Shown one piece after another: positions 18,861-27,153 of a stretch of 45,875 nt of DNA. The translations under genes and the position numbers were made by a program. Under the pieces are notes generated by a model, which saw only the letters and a program-made list of their open reading frames with translations, searched no databases and was not told where the DNA came from. The DNA is taken from the NCBI GenBank assembly GCA_016935665.1, contig JAFGQN010000101.1, positions 1-45,875 of the forward strand, given 5' to 3'. This DNA is from Deltaproteobacteria bacterium. Its GTDB lineage: Bacteria; Myxococcota_A; Polyangia; JAAYKL01. Each line of letters starts with the position of its first letter. Positions within the stretch are counted from its first letter, which is position 1.

Positions 18861-20021
18861 ATGTTGTACCAGCTTCTGTTCGATCTTCATCAGTACACCG
18901 ATTCACTTGGGTGGCTGAATGTTCTTCGCTATGTGCCATTTCGAACCATTATGGCCATGCTGACATCCATGTTCATGAGTTTCTTTCTTTATCCCTGGTT
19001 TATTGCCCGCATGAGAAAACGCAACATTGGGCAGTCGGTGCGGCAGGAAGGTCCGGAAGCGCATTTTTCAAAAGAAGGCACGCCCACTATGGGCGGGTCA
19101 CTGCTTTTGTTTGCCACTGTAATGTCAACGGTGCTCTGGTCTGATTTGAACAACAAATTTGTATGGCTGGTGTTGGCCATTACCGTTGGGTATGGACTCA
19201 TTGGTTTCATTGATGACTATCTTAAAATCCGGTACTCGGATTCCAGAGGCATGCCGGGGAAATTTAAACTGCTGTTTCAAACGCTGCTGGCTGCGGTGAT
19301 TTTTCTTTATGTGTATATGGACCCCAATCTGCCACCGGAATGGCTCGATATTCGCCATCGCCTGGCATTGCCGTTTGCTGCGTTCGAAAACAACTCTGCG
19401 CTTCTTGAGTCGGCGCCCTGGTATGCAAGTTTATCGCTGCCCCCGTGGCTGTATGTGATTTTTGCCACATTTGTAGTGGTGGCCATGTCCAACGCCATCA
19501 ATCTCACGGATGGTCTGGACGGTTTGGCCATCGGGCCGGTGATGGTAAACGCCGGCGCCTTTCTTGTTCTGGCGTACCTTTCTGGTTTGGTGCTGTTTGG
19601 CATCAACATTCCCGAATATTTGAAAATTCCGTCGATTCCCATGGCCAGCGAATTGACCATTTTCTGCGGGACCATATTTGGCGCCGGAATGGGATTTCTC
19701 TGGTACAACACGTTTCCCGCTCAGGTATTTATGGGGGACGTGGGTTCGCTCTCGTTGGGTGGCGCCGTGGGAATGTTGGCGGTACTCACTAAAAACGAAT
19801 TTCTGGTGGTGATTCTGGGCGGTATTTTTGTACTGGAGGCGGTATCTGTCATTACTCAGGTGGCCAGTTTTAAACTTATTGGCAAACGGATATTCCGCAT
19901 GGCGCCCATTCATCATCACTTTGAGTTGAAGGGATGGCCGGAGCCCAAAGTCATTGTGCGCTTTTGGATTATCTCAATCATGCTGGCCCTGGTGGCGCTG
20001 TCGTCGCTGAAACTCAGATAA
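18861..20021 (+). CDS. mraY: Phospho-MurNAc-pentapeptide transferase MraY
   Basis: A 386-residue polytopic membrane enzyme that transfers phospho-MurNAc-pentapeptide to undecaprenyl phosphate (lipid I). Signature segments are GTPTMGGSLLL, the magnesium-binding FIDDYLKIRYSDSRGM, the NLTDGLDGLA loop, MGDVGSLSLGG and APIHHHFELKGWPE. About ten transmembrane helices are evident. In most dcw clusters murD follows; here ftsW follows directly, with no space for murD. Confidence 0.97.
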   Translation: MLYQLLFDLHQYTDSLGWLNVLRYVPFRTIMAMLTSMFMSFFLYPWFIARMRKRNIGQSVRQEGPEAHFSKEGTPTMGGSLLLFATVMSTVLWSDLNNKFVWLVLAITVGYGLIGFIDDYLKIRYSDSRGMPGKFKLLFQTLLAAVIFLYVYMDPNLPPEWLDIRHRLALPFAAFENNSALLESAPWYASLSLPPWLYVIFATFVVVAMSNAINLTDGLDGLAIGPVMVNAGAFLVLAYLSGLVLFGINIPEYLKIPSIPMASELTIFCGTIFGAGMGFLWYNTFPAQVFMGDVGSLSLGGAVGMLAVLTKNEFLVVILGGIFVLEAVSVITQVASFKLIGKRIFRMAPIHHHFELKGWPEPKVIVRFWIISIMLALVALSSLKLR

Positions 20022-20036
20022 GGGAGATTGACGTTG

Positions 20037-21281
20037 GTGGATTCGGATTTCCAGACGCGGGACAACAAAGGCAGATTGCAGCGCCGCCCCATGGATAAAG
20101 CGTTGCTGGTATCGGTGCTGATGCTCTGTGTCTTTGGTCTGATAATGGTTTTTTCGGCATCTGCGGTGGAAGCGGGCAAAAAGTTCGACAATCCCATGCT
20201 CTTTTTCAACAAGCAGGCCATCTTCGCCGGCATTGGTCTGGTGGCCATGTTGGTTCTGGCGCGCGTGGATTACGCAATCTATACCAAAAGTGTGGTGGTC
20301 TGGTCCATGCTGGCGTTGGCATTCTTTGGTGTGCTTGCCTGTAAAACCCCACTGGGACTAACGCTGAACGGCGCCTCTCGCTGGCTTAAGGCTGGCCCCA
20401 TTACCATTCAGCCCGCTGAAGCGTTAAAAGTGTGTCTGGTGCTTTGGCTGTCGTACTCGCTCAATAAAAAGAGTCTTAAAATCAAGTCCTTTTCCATTGG
20501 TTTTTTGCCCCATCTTATTATTCCTGGAATGCTGATGGCCGCATGTATGTTGCAGCCGGACTTTGGCACCACCATGGTGATGGCTATTCTCACATTCACG
20601 CTGCTATTCGTGGCGGGCGCCAAGCTGGGATATATTCTGCTGGCAGCTATCGTGTCCACGCCAATTGTTTATTTTCTCATTACCGGAAGCGCCTATCGTT
20701 TGGCGCGAATGATGACATTTCTGGATCCGCTGGCCACTCGTTTTACAACAGGGTACCAGCTGAGTCAGTCACTTTTTGGATACGCATCCGGGGGCTTCTC
20801 AGGTCGGGGATTGGGGGATGGATTGCAGAAACTGCTGTACCTACCCGAGGCGCACAACGATTTTATTGGCAGTATTATCGGTGAGGAACTGGGAGTGATT
20901 GGTATATGGGCGGTGTTGCTGTTGTATGTGGTGGTGGCGACTCGCGGCATTGTTATCGCTTTTAGGTCCAGAGACACGTTTGGCACTTATGTGGCCTTTG
21001 GAATCAGCACCCTTTTCGCAATACAGGCGTTACTGAACCTGGCGGTGTCCATGGGGTTGCTTCCCACAAAGGGATTGAATCTGCCATTTGTGAGTTATGG
21101 TGGGTCAGCGCTGTTGATTACCATGGCGGCTGCGGGAATTTTGTTGAGTGTGTCCCGAGGGTCGAAATACGAAGTGGCCGCGGATGTTGAAGAGCTTGCG
21201 GAGTCGACGGATACCGACGACAAATCCGGTCGACACAGAAAAGGCAATCGCCGCTCGTCGTCCGCCCAAAAAGGCAAGTGA
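20037..21281 (+). CDS. ftsW: SEDS peptidoglycan glycosyltransferase FtsW
   Basis: A polytopic SEDS-family protein of about 414 residues that polymerises septal glycan strands together with FtsI. The N-terminal membrane segment LLVSVLMLCVFGLIMVFSAS, the KAGPITIQPAEALK motif and the PTKGLNLPFVSYGGSALL segment near the C-terminus mark the family. The cytoplasmic tail is strongly basic (DKSGRHRKGNRRSSS). The start is uncertain: AGGGAG at 20021-20026 favours TTG 20034 or GTG 20037 (chosen) over TTG 20028, which is only 1 nt away. Confidence 0.94.
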   Translation: MDSDFQTRDNKGRLQRRPMDKALLVSVLMLCVFGLIMVFSASAVEAGKKFDNPMLFFNKQAIFAGIGLVAMLVLARVDYAIYTKSVVVWSMLALAFFGVLACKTPLGLTLNGASRWLKAGPITIQPAEALKVCLVLWLSYSLNKKSLKIKSFSIGFLPHLIIPGMLMAACMLQPDFGTTMVMAILTFTLLFVAGAKLGYILLAAIVSTPIVYFLITGSAYRLARMMTFLDPLATRFTTGYQLSQSLFGYASGGFSGRGLGDGLQKLLYLPEAHNDFIGSIIGEELGVIGIWAVLLLYVVVATRGIVIAFRSRDTFGTYVAFGISTLFAIQALLNLAVSMGLLPTKGLNLPFVSYGGSALLITMAAAGILLSVSRGSKYEVAADVEELAESTDTDDKSGRHRKGNRRSSSAQKGK

Positions 21282-21330
21282 TTTCAAAGAAAGTAAATGC
21301 AATGAAAAAAATGCGACGCATGGGGGAATC

Positions 21331-22410
21331 ATGAATGACCGTTTTAAGGTAGTTTTGGCCGGAGGCGGAACCGGTGGCCACATCATCCCGGCTATTGCGG
21401 TGGCGGATGAGGTGACGCGACTTGGGGGGACGGTGCGCTTTGTTGGTACAGAGGGACGTATCGAGGAAAAACTGGTTCCCAAAGCGGGTTATGGTATCGA
21501 CTTTATCAAAGTCAAACCGCTTGCCGGTGGCGGTATTGGTCGAAAAGTGGCGGGCTTGGCGTCGGCGCCGGTCTCGGTGCTGACTTCTGCGGCATTGCTT
21601 AGAAAACTGTCGCCCAGTGTGGTTATTGGCGTGGGTGGATATGTCGCGGGACCAGTGGTTTTGGCAGCCAGGCTCATGGGAATTCCCACAGCGCTGTTGG
21701 AGCAGAATGCCACGGTTGGATTGGCCAATCGCATTTTAAAGCCTGTCATAAAAAAGGCGTTCGTATCGTATGTAGACACTGTGGCCGAATTTCCCCCTGG
21801 AAAAGCGGAGTATACTGGAAATCCGGTTAAACAGCAGATTCTGGATGCGGCCAATAAAAAAAAGAAGGCATTCAAACGCTGTCGAATTCTGGTAATGGGT
21901 GGATCGCAGGGGGCAAGGACCATTGACAGCCGGGTACCTGCGGCATTGGCCGCTTCGGGGCTGGCGTCTAAAATTTCGGTCGTTCATCAAGGGCAGGCGA
22001 CAAATCTGGCCTTTGTGCAACAGACATACGATGATGCCAAAATAAAAGCGGTAACCGAAGCCTTTATCGACGATACCGCCAGTGCGTTTTTGGACGCGGA
22101 TCTGGTTATCGCCCGGTCTGGTGCGACCACTGTGGCGGAACTGACAGTTATGGGGTTGCCCGCAATCTTCTTACCATATCCGCATCATGCAGATAAGCAG
22201 CAGGAAAAAAACGCGGCTCCCATGAAAGAGGCGGGAGCGGCCATTGTTCTGGATGAAAAAAACACGAATGTATCGGATTTGACGCAGGCCATATTGAGTA
22301 TGGTCCAATCGCCTGAAAAACTGGCCGACGCCGCTGCTGCATCAAAAAAACTGGGTAAACCCGATGCCGCTAAAGTAATCGCTACCCGACTGCTGGAGAT
22401 GGCCAGATAA
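21331..22410 (+). CDS. murG: UDP-GlcNAc:lipid I N-acetylglucosaminyltransferase MurG
   Basis: A 359-residue GT-B glycosyltransferase that makes lipid II at the inner face of the membrane. The N-terminal GGGTGGHIIPAIAVA loop, GVGGYVAGPVVLAA, LLEQNATVGLANR, the second-domain VMGGSQGARTID and ARSGATTVAELT segments are all present. ATG 21331 with TGGGGGAA upstream is the family start; an in-frame extension back to 21148 overlaps ftsW and is not MurG-like. FtsQ follows after 20 bp; murC, murB and ddl, often found here, are absent. Confidence 0.96.
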   Translation: MNDRFKVVLAGGGTGGHIIPAIAVADEVTRLGGTVRFVGTEGRIEEKLVPKAGYGIDFIKVKPLAGGGIGRKVAGLASAPVSVLTSAALLRKLSPSVVIGVGGYVAGPVVLAARLMGIPTALLEQNATVGLANRILKPVIKKAFVSYVDTVAEFPPGKAEYTGNPVKQQILDAANKKKKAFKRCRILVMGGSQGARTIDSRVPAALAASGLASKISVVHQGQATNLAFVQQTYDDAKIKAVTEAFIDDTASAFLDADLVIARSGATTVAELTVMGLPAIFLPYPHHADKQQEKNAAPMKEAGAAIVLDEKNTNVSDLTQAILSMVQSPEKLADAAAASKKLGKPDAAKVIATRLLEMAR

Positions 22411-22430
22411 TGGTTTTTAAGGGGTGATAG

Positions 22431-23546
22431 ATGAGTATTTTTCGCGGCAAACATCAGAGCGCAAATGTTCGGCCTAAAGGAAACAGGCGGGTTTCCGATG
22501 GCAAAAGCGAGAAAGCGGCGCCCCAAAGGCAAATTCCCCATGATCGTAAAAATCGCCGCACGCCAGATGATATACCCGTTGGGAAACGCGATGGAAACCG
22601 GCGAGTGCTGCGTAAAAAAAACACGGTTAGCGAAGAGACGGAACTTAAAAAAAAGCGGATAAATCGCCGTCGCCCAAAGGTGGAAGCAACGCCCCCTGAA
22701 CCTTTGGAAGTGGACGATGTGGACAATGAGCCCCCGGAGCGAAAGCGATTCAACTGGAAGCCTTATGTATTTGGGCTGGGGCGTTTGCTGGCAGTACTGG
22801 TTACCATTGCGCTGGTGGTGTGGGGTGCTGGGGCAGCATATCGCTATGCGCTGACATCCACATATTTTGCGCTGCAGCACGTGGAGATAAACGGCAACGA
22901 ACGATTAACCAACAGTGATGTTCTCGCAGCAGCGGGCATTGAAATGGAACAGAATATTTTTTCTGTGAATCTCGCTGAAGTGGCAAAACGCCTGGAGGAT
23001 ACCCCGTGGGTTGTTTCTGCCGGGGTGCGCCAGAAGCTGCCCAAAACAATCATCATCGATATTATTGAGCGCAAATCCACCATGATGGTGCTTTTTGATG
23101 TGCCCTATCTGGTGGATGAAAGCGGCGAAATTTTTAAACGATGGACCACTGGCGACCCCATGCCCCAATGCATGCTTTCCGGACTTGGCCGTCGGGATTT
23201 GATTGAAGACCAGGAAGGCACACAACAGATTATTCTCGATGCCATTTCATTGAGAGACAGATACAACAGTGCAGGAAACAAACGCTATGCCGATCTGTAC
23301 GAAATCCATCGTGAAATCGATGGTGGATTTTCACTTACTGTGGGCAAAAAACCGTTTTATATCAAACTGGGCAAACCACCGTATCGAAAAAAGCTAAACC
23401 GAATGGCCCAACTGTTCGGTAAAATGGGAAAGAACGGCCGCCAACCCCTCATTGTATACTTCGACAACGAAAAACGCCCCGACCGGGTAACCGTGAAATA
23501 CAAACCACAGGAGGCGAAACGGGCTTTTGACGCTCAACGCCGTTGA
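22431..23546 (+). CDS. ftsQ: Cell division protein FtsQ
   Basis: A 371-residue bitopic divisome protein. It has an unusually long, very basic cytoplasmic N-terminus (1-110, many Arg/Lys), one transmembrane helix (about 112-137), a POTRA domain (about 144-215, starting FALQHVEINGNERLTNSDVL and ending KTIIIDIIERK) and a beta domain. It scaffolds FtsL/FtsB and FtsWI in the periplasm. ATG 22431 follows GGGGTG. It is the last gene of the operon in this window; ftsA and ftsZ do not follow. Confidence 0.93.
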   Translation: MSIFRGKHQSANVRPKGNRRVSDGKSEKAAPQRQIPHDRKNRRTPDDIPVGKRDGNRRVLRKKNTVSEETELKKKRINRRRPKVEATPPEPLEVDDVDNEPPERKRFNWKPYVFGLGRLLAVLVTIALVVWGAGAAYRYALTSTYFALQHVEINGNERLTNSDVLAAAGIEMEQNIFSVNLAEVAKRLEDTPWVVSAGVRQKLPKTIIIDIIERKSTMMVLFDVPYLVDESGEIFKRWTTGDPMPQCMLSGLGRRDLIEDQEGTQQIILDAISLRDRYNSAGNKRYADLYEIHREIDGGFSLTVGKKPFYIKLGKPPYRKKLNRMAQLFGKMGKNGRQPLIVYFDNEKRPDRVTVKYKPQEAKRAFDAQRR

Positions 23547-24012
23547 TGTCAATGGCATCTGAGTTTTGTGCTTTTGTAACGGCCCAGACATGATTCGACG
23601 AATGATGTGTATATACATTGATTGGGAAGGTACGAAGAGAATGCCTTTTGGGGAAATTGATTTGCCCAATAGCATATAGTTTTTATGGACGGCGAATGAA
23701 TTATATTCGATTCATGGAAACTGAGAAATTGACGGGTCTAAATACTATTGCCCTATGTCACCCATCAGATAATTCAACACCACGATGACAGACATTTCAA
23801 AATAAATCCTTTACGAAATTACCGAATTGCCTGTAGGATATTTGCAATACAGATATCTGAAAGCTGGTAAATACCTGCAATTCCGAAGCAAGTTTCGCAC
23901 CTGTTGCATCCTCCTGGTCGTGCTGAATGTATCGTTCTGTCATTAAACGGGTTTGGTTATTTCAGCAATATAGCGCGTGATAAAAAAAAGTTTTCAACGT
24001 AAGGAGGTGCGT
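23547..24012. other. Intergenic region between ftsQ and the radical SAM gene
   Basis: About 465 bp, clearly more AT-rich than its neighbours and without a supported gene. It separates the dcw operon from the radical SAM / EPAH pair, so it should hold the terminator of one and the promoter of the other. A short dyad (ATGAAT...ATTCAT near 23696-23714) has no T-tract. A TTGACG at about 23729 has no good -10 at proper spacing. Confidence 0.45.
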
Positions 24013-25755
24013 ATGGGTTTACACATATCTCTGATAGGAACCGAGCTCGAAGAGAATCTGGCGTTGCGTTATATAGCTTCCAGTTTGGAAGCAGTGGGAC
24101 ATAGCACCAGCATTGTGGCATTTTCCACGCCACAGGACGCGGATAGAGTGCTGCGAACCATCGTAACTCAGAATCCTGACATTTGTGGATTGTCCATGAT
24201 TTTTACCAGTAGAGCACAGGAATTTCTCGAACTGGCAAAGTCGCTTAGAAAATTTGGGTATCAGGGACACATCATCGCTGGCGGTCATTTTGCCTCCTTC
24301 AATTTCGAGAAGATTCTGACGGATGTTTCGGCCATTGATTCCGTCGCCCTTGGAGAAGGAGAACATACGATGGTGTCACTTGCAAAGAATCTTCATCAGC
24401 TTGAGCGGGTTGACGGGCTTTGCTATCGGGACAGACAGGGCAGAGTTTTTCGAAATGATGAAGCGCCATCGCAGGACCTTGACGAATTGCCATTCCCCAA
24501 ACGGCTTTCATTTCACGACTATTTTGGACACCCCATTGCGTCAATGCTCAGTAGTCGGGGATGCTGGCGCAGCTGTCATTTTTGCTCCATCAATGCCTGG
24601 TATCGGCGCTGCGGTGGGAAGCGATTTCGAATTCGCAGTGTGGAAAACATTGCCGACGAGATGACATTGCTTTATCACGAGCATGGAATTCGTATTTTCA
24701 ATTTTCAGGATGACAATTTTTTCCTTCCTCGAAAGGATACGTCGGCAGCGCGTTTTGAACACCTGCGTGATCTGCTTCGCAAAAACGGTGTAACGCGCAC
24801 TGCGATTGCCATCAAGGCGCGCCCCGACAGTATTACACATGAAACCGTGGCACCCCTTGATGATTTGGGATTGTTTCGCGTTTTTCTGGGAGTGGAAAAC
24901 GGATCTCAGCGAGGTCTTGATAATCTCAACCGAAAAAGCACATTAAGCGAAATTGAGCATTCCTTAAAAGTGCTGAATGATTTCGATATTCACGTGGCCT
25001 ATAACCTGCTGATGTTTGAGCCGAACACCACCATGGATGACATTCATGGCAATCTCCGCTTTATGGAACGTCACATTGACAACCCATTCAATTTTTGTCG
25101 AGCAGAAGCGTATGCCGGCACGGGTCTGGAAACCATTTTACAAAATGAGAACGCCCTTTTGGGCGATTGGCTCGGATTTGATTATCGGCTAAAACATTCT
25201 GAATGCGAAACGTTTCATCAAATTGCCAACTTCGCCTTTTTTGATCGCAACTTCAATAATAACGGCTTGCATTACTTTAACATGCAGGTGGATTTCTACT
25301 ACCAGATTCTGAGGCGCTTTTTTCCAACAACTCTCGACGAATCCATCCGGAGCGATGTGAAAAATTTCATTAAATGCACCAATTTGGATACTTACGCGCA
25401 CCTTTGCAGAATTTATGATTTTGTTCAGCAGCATGGCAGCCAAGATCGAGTGCTGGTTCAGGGATTTGCCAGCGAGATGAGATATCGTGTGGATGAATCG
25501 GGACGGAATTTGTTAGTGAGGGGATGTCAAATCATCAATGACCTGGAAAAGCGGCCACATCGGGAACATCCCGCAAGTGCTGCGACAATTGCGCAATCCA
25601 CAACGTCTGTGCTGGAGTCGCTGCTGAACTGTTCACCTGCGCCGTACGATGAACGTCTGGCGTTTAGAATGCAACAATTTTCACCAACGTTCGGGATGCG
25701 GTTGTCATTGCAGACGCCCATCCCCTACCATCAATACAAGGGATGGTCGGATTGA
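24013..25755 (+). CDS. B12-binding-domain radical SAM protein
   Basis: A 580-residue protein with a cobalamin-binding-type N-terminal Rossmann domain (about 1-130: ISLIGTELEENLALRYIASS, GHIIAGGHFASFN, SVALGEGEHTM) and a radical SAM domain. The cluster motif is C184-x3-C188-x2-C191 (GCWRSCHFCS), followed by the usual IFNFQDDNFFLPR strand and VFLGVENGSQRGLD. The canonical DxHxxG cobalamin lower-ligand motif is not visible, as in many such enzymes. Members of this class carry out methylations or other radical chemistry on peptides, lipids and tetrapyrroles. The start ATG 24013 follows AAGGAGGTG. The next gene, 30 bp downstream, encodes a repetitive EPAH-motif protein, which suggests that protein is the substrate. 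The C-terminal 200 residues are not recognised. Confidence 0.88.
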   Translation: MGLHISLIGTELEENLALRYIASSLEAVGHSTSIVAFSTPQDADRVLRTIVTQNPDICGLSMIFTSRAQEFLELAKSLRKFGYQGHIIAGGHFASFNFEKILTDVSAIDSVALGEGEHTMVSLAKNLHQLERVDGLCYRDRQGRVFRNDEAPSQDLDELPFPKRLSFHDYFGHPIASMLSSRGCWRSCHFCSINAWYRRCGGKRFRIRSVENIADEMTLLYHEHGIRIFNFQDDNFFLPRKDTSAARFEHLRDLLRKNGVTRTAIAIKARPDSITHETVAPLDDLGLFRVFLGVENGSQRGLDNLNRKSTLSEIEHSLKVLNDFDIHVAYNLLMFEPNTTMDDIHGNLRFMERHIDNPFNFCRAEAYAGTGLETILQNENALLGDWLGFDYRLKHSECETFHQIANFAFFDRNFNNNGLHYFNMQVDFYYQILRRFFPTTLDESIRSDVKNFIKCTNLDTYAHLCRIYDFVQQHGSQDRVLVQGFASEMRYRVDESGRNLLVRGCQIINDLEKRPHREHPASAATIAQSTTSVLESLLNCSPAPYDERLAFRMQQFSPTFGMRLSLQTPIPYHQYKGWSD

Positions 25756-25785
25756 ATTCGATCCTGCCTTGAAAGGAGAACAGAC

Positions 25786-26973
25786 ATGGCAAGCTATCGG
25801 GTTAACACGGGAGTAAGAGAACCGGCGCATCCGCAGCTGGTGCAAATGTTCGATGACCTGCGCAGCATTTATACACTGCTCAGGGATACTGTTCAGCAGC
25901 GCATTGATACAGCGTTTGACGCAGCGTCAAAGAAAATTGGATTTGTGGTGACCACTACCCTTCCAGTGGTGATTACTGTAAATAAAGACGGTCAGCCCAC
26001 TTTTGAAAGAATGGGGACTGAAAATCTGCAGGGAACGATTTATGAGGAAGCCATTGCCGGTGCTCTTGGCGAACTCGCGAAAGAAAACTGCAAGGCAAGT
26101 CCCGGAGAATATTCCATTTATCTGTTTTGGTTTGATGCACTCAAGCTCAAAGTAAAAACCGATTGGCTGGAGCCGGCACACATTCAACGGGGATGGTTGG
26201 AACCGGCTCATTTTCTTACCGAACCAGCGATTTTCCGCTCATCAGTAGGCAAATCACCAGAACGCAGTCCTGTTGCTGATCCACCTCCTGAGCCGCTTCT
26301 CAATCTGGGCGCTATTACCAGTGTCCAGGAACGGATCCTCATTTCAGCGATCGACGAAATCTATCCCGAACTTATGATTGCCAGCCGTTTGAATCCAGCT
26401 GCCGGGCAATTTGCCGTGACAGAAGGTGTATCCGAGCCCGCCCATTACCTGCACCGTTCCGCTTCACCGCGAATGGCGCAGCAGGCTGTTGCATACGATG
26501 TTCAGGAACCTGCCCATTTCCGTTGGCGTCCTGACCTGTGGCATATCGACCCTTATGCAGCGCGTATTCCCCAGCGATATGCTGCACCATATGCTGTCGC
26601 CTATGATGTCCAGGAACCGGCCCACTATCAAAAACTGCAACCGGAGTTGACCAGACGAGACTACTATGCCCCAGCCACTGCACAGGCCGCAGCTGTCAGG
26701 CCGGATGTGCAGGAACCGGCCCACTACAGGCATTGGTTGCCCCGTATTCCGTATCTTGTTCGCTCCGATATTCCTGAACCCGCACACTACCGAGTGCCGG
26801 CAGGGTACGAATTGGTACAAAATCCAGCACCCTCCGCGTCAGCATACTACTATCCCGAACTGCAATATCAGCAAAACCAATACTGGCCAAGGACGCAGGG
26901 GTTTGTCCCCTACGAGGTGCAGGAACCCTCGCATTTTCAGTTTACGCCAGGTGCTGTTCGGCGCCCCTACTGA
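25786..26973 (+). CDS. EPAH-repeat protein, candidate multi-site radical SAM substrate
   Basis: A 395-residue protein of no family I know. Residues about 17-125 look like a compact folded domain (FDDLRSIYTLLRDTVQQRID, then strands FVVTTTLPVVITVNKDGQP and YSIYLFWFDALKLKV). The motif EPAH (once EPSH) occurs nine times, with E at 12, 129, 139, 217, 241, 277, 310, 331 and 380, usually followed by Y or F; a degenerate EPAIF sits at 146-150. Three copies read DVQEPAH. Between copies the chain is rich in Tyr, Pro, Arg, Gln and Trp and has almost no Cys (one, C102). Codons of the motif differ synonymously between copies. ATG follows AAAGGAG. Placed 30 bp after a B12-radical SAM gene, it resembles a precursor with many modification sites; function is inference. 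Confidence 0.8.
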   Translation: MASYRVNTGVREPAHPQLVQMFDDLRSIYTLLRDTVQQRIDTAFDAASKKIGFVVTTTLPVVITVNKDGQPTFERMGTENLQGTIYEEAIAGALGELAKENCKASPGEYSIYLFWFDALKLKVKTDWLEPAHIQRGWLEPAHFLTEPAIFRSSVGKSPERSPVADPPPEPLLNLGAITSVQERILISAIDEIYPELMIASRLNPAAGQFAVTEGVSEPAHYLHRSASPRMAQQAVAYDVQEPAHFRWRPDLWHIDPYAARIPQRYAAPYAVAYDVQEPAHYQKLQPELTRRDYYAPATAQAAAVRPDVQEPAHYRHWLPRIPYLVRSDIPEPAHYRVPAGYELVQNPAPSASAYYYPELQYQQNQYWPRTQGFVPYEVQEPSHFQFTPGAVRRPY

Positions 26974-26998
26974 TTTTAAAACAAAGCTTACTATTTCG

Positions 26999-27145
26999 AT
27001 GAATCCCGCAATCCTTTCAGGGATGATGAATGGAGGCGATCATTTGGCAGGAACTTCCAGGTACCGTGATCAGCAAGAACTCTCGGTTTCTTATTGTAAT
27101 GAGGTGCTGCAGCGGTTGCTGCAATCATTTCACACAATGGAATAA
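26999..27145 (+). CDS. Possible small protein downstream of the EPAH-repeat gene
   Basis: A 48-residue open frame, 25 bp after the EPAH-repeat stop and on the same strand. It reads MNPAILSGMMNGGDHLAG at the start and ends with an amphipathic helix (CNEVLQRLLQSFHTME). The first ATG lacks a clear ribosome site; an internal ATG pair at residues 9-10 has CAGGG just before it. It fills the space up to the convergent coiled-coil gene almost exactly. It could be a small accessory peptide of the radical SAM locus or chance; I cannot decide. Confidence 0.3.
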   Translation: MNPAILSGMMNGGDHLAGTSRYRDQQELSVSYCNEVLQRLLQSFHTME

Positions 27146-27153
27146 ACGAACGC

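Noticed and set aside
23830-23960. Sigma-54-like TTGCA upstream of the radical SAM gene
   Set aside because: A TTGCA occurs near 23907, but no GG stands 12 bp before the GC, so the -24 element is missing.
26372-26683. Antisense open frame across the EPAH repeats
   Set aside because: Arises from the repetitive composition of the real gene; no start signal.
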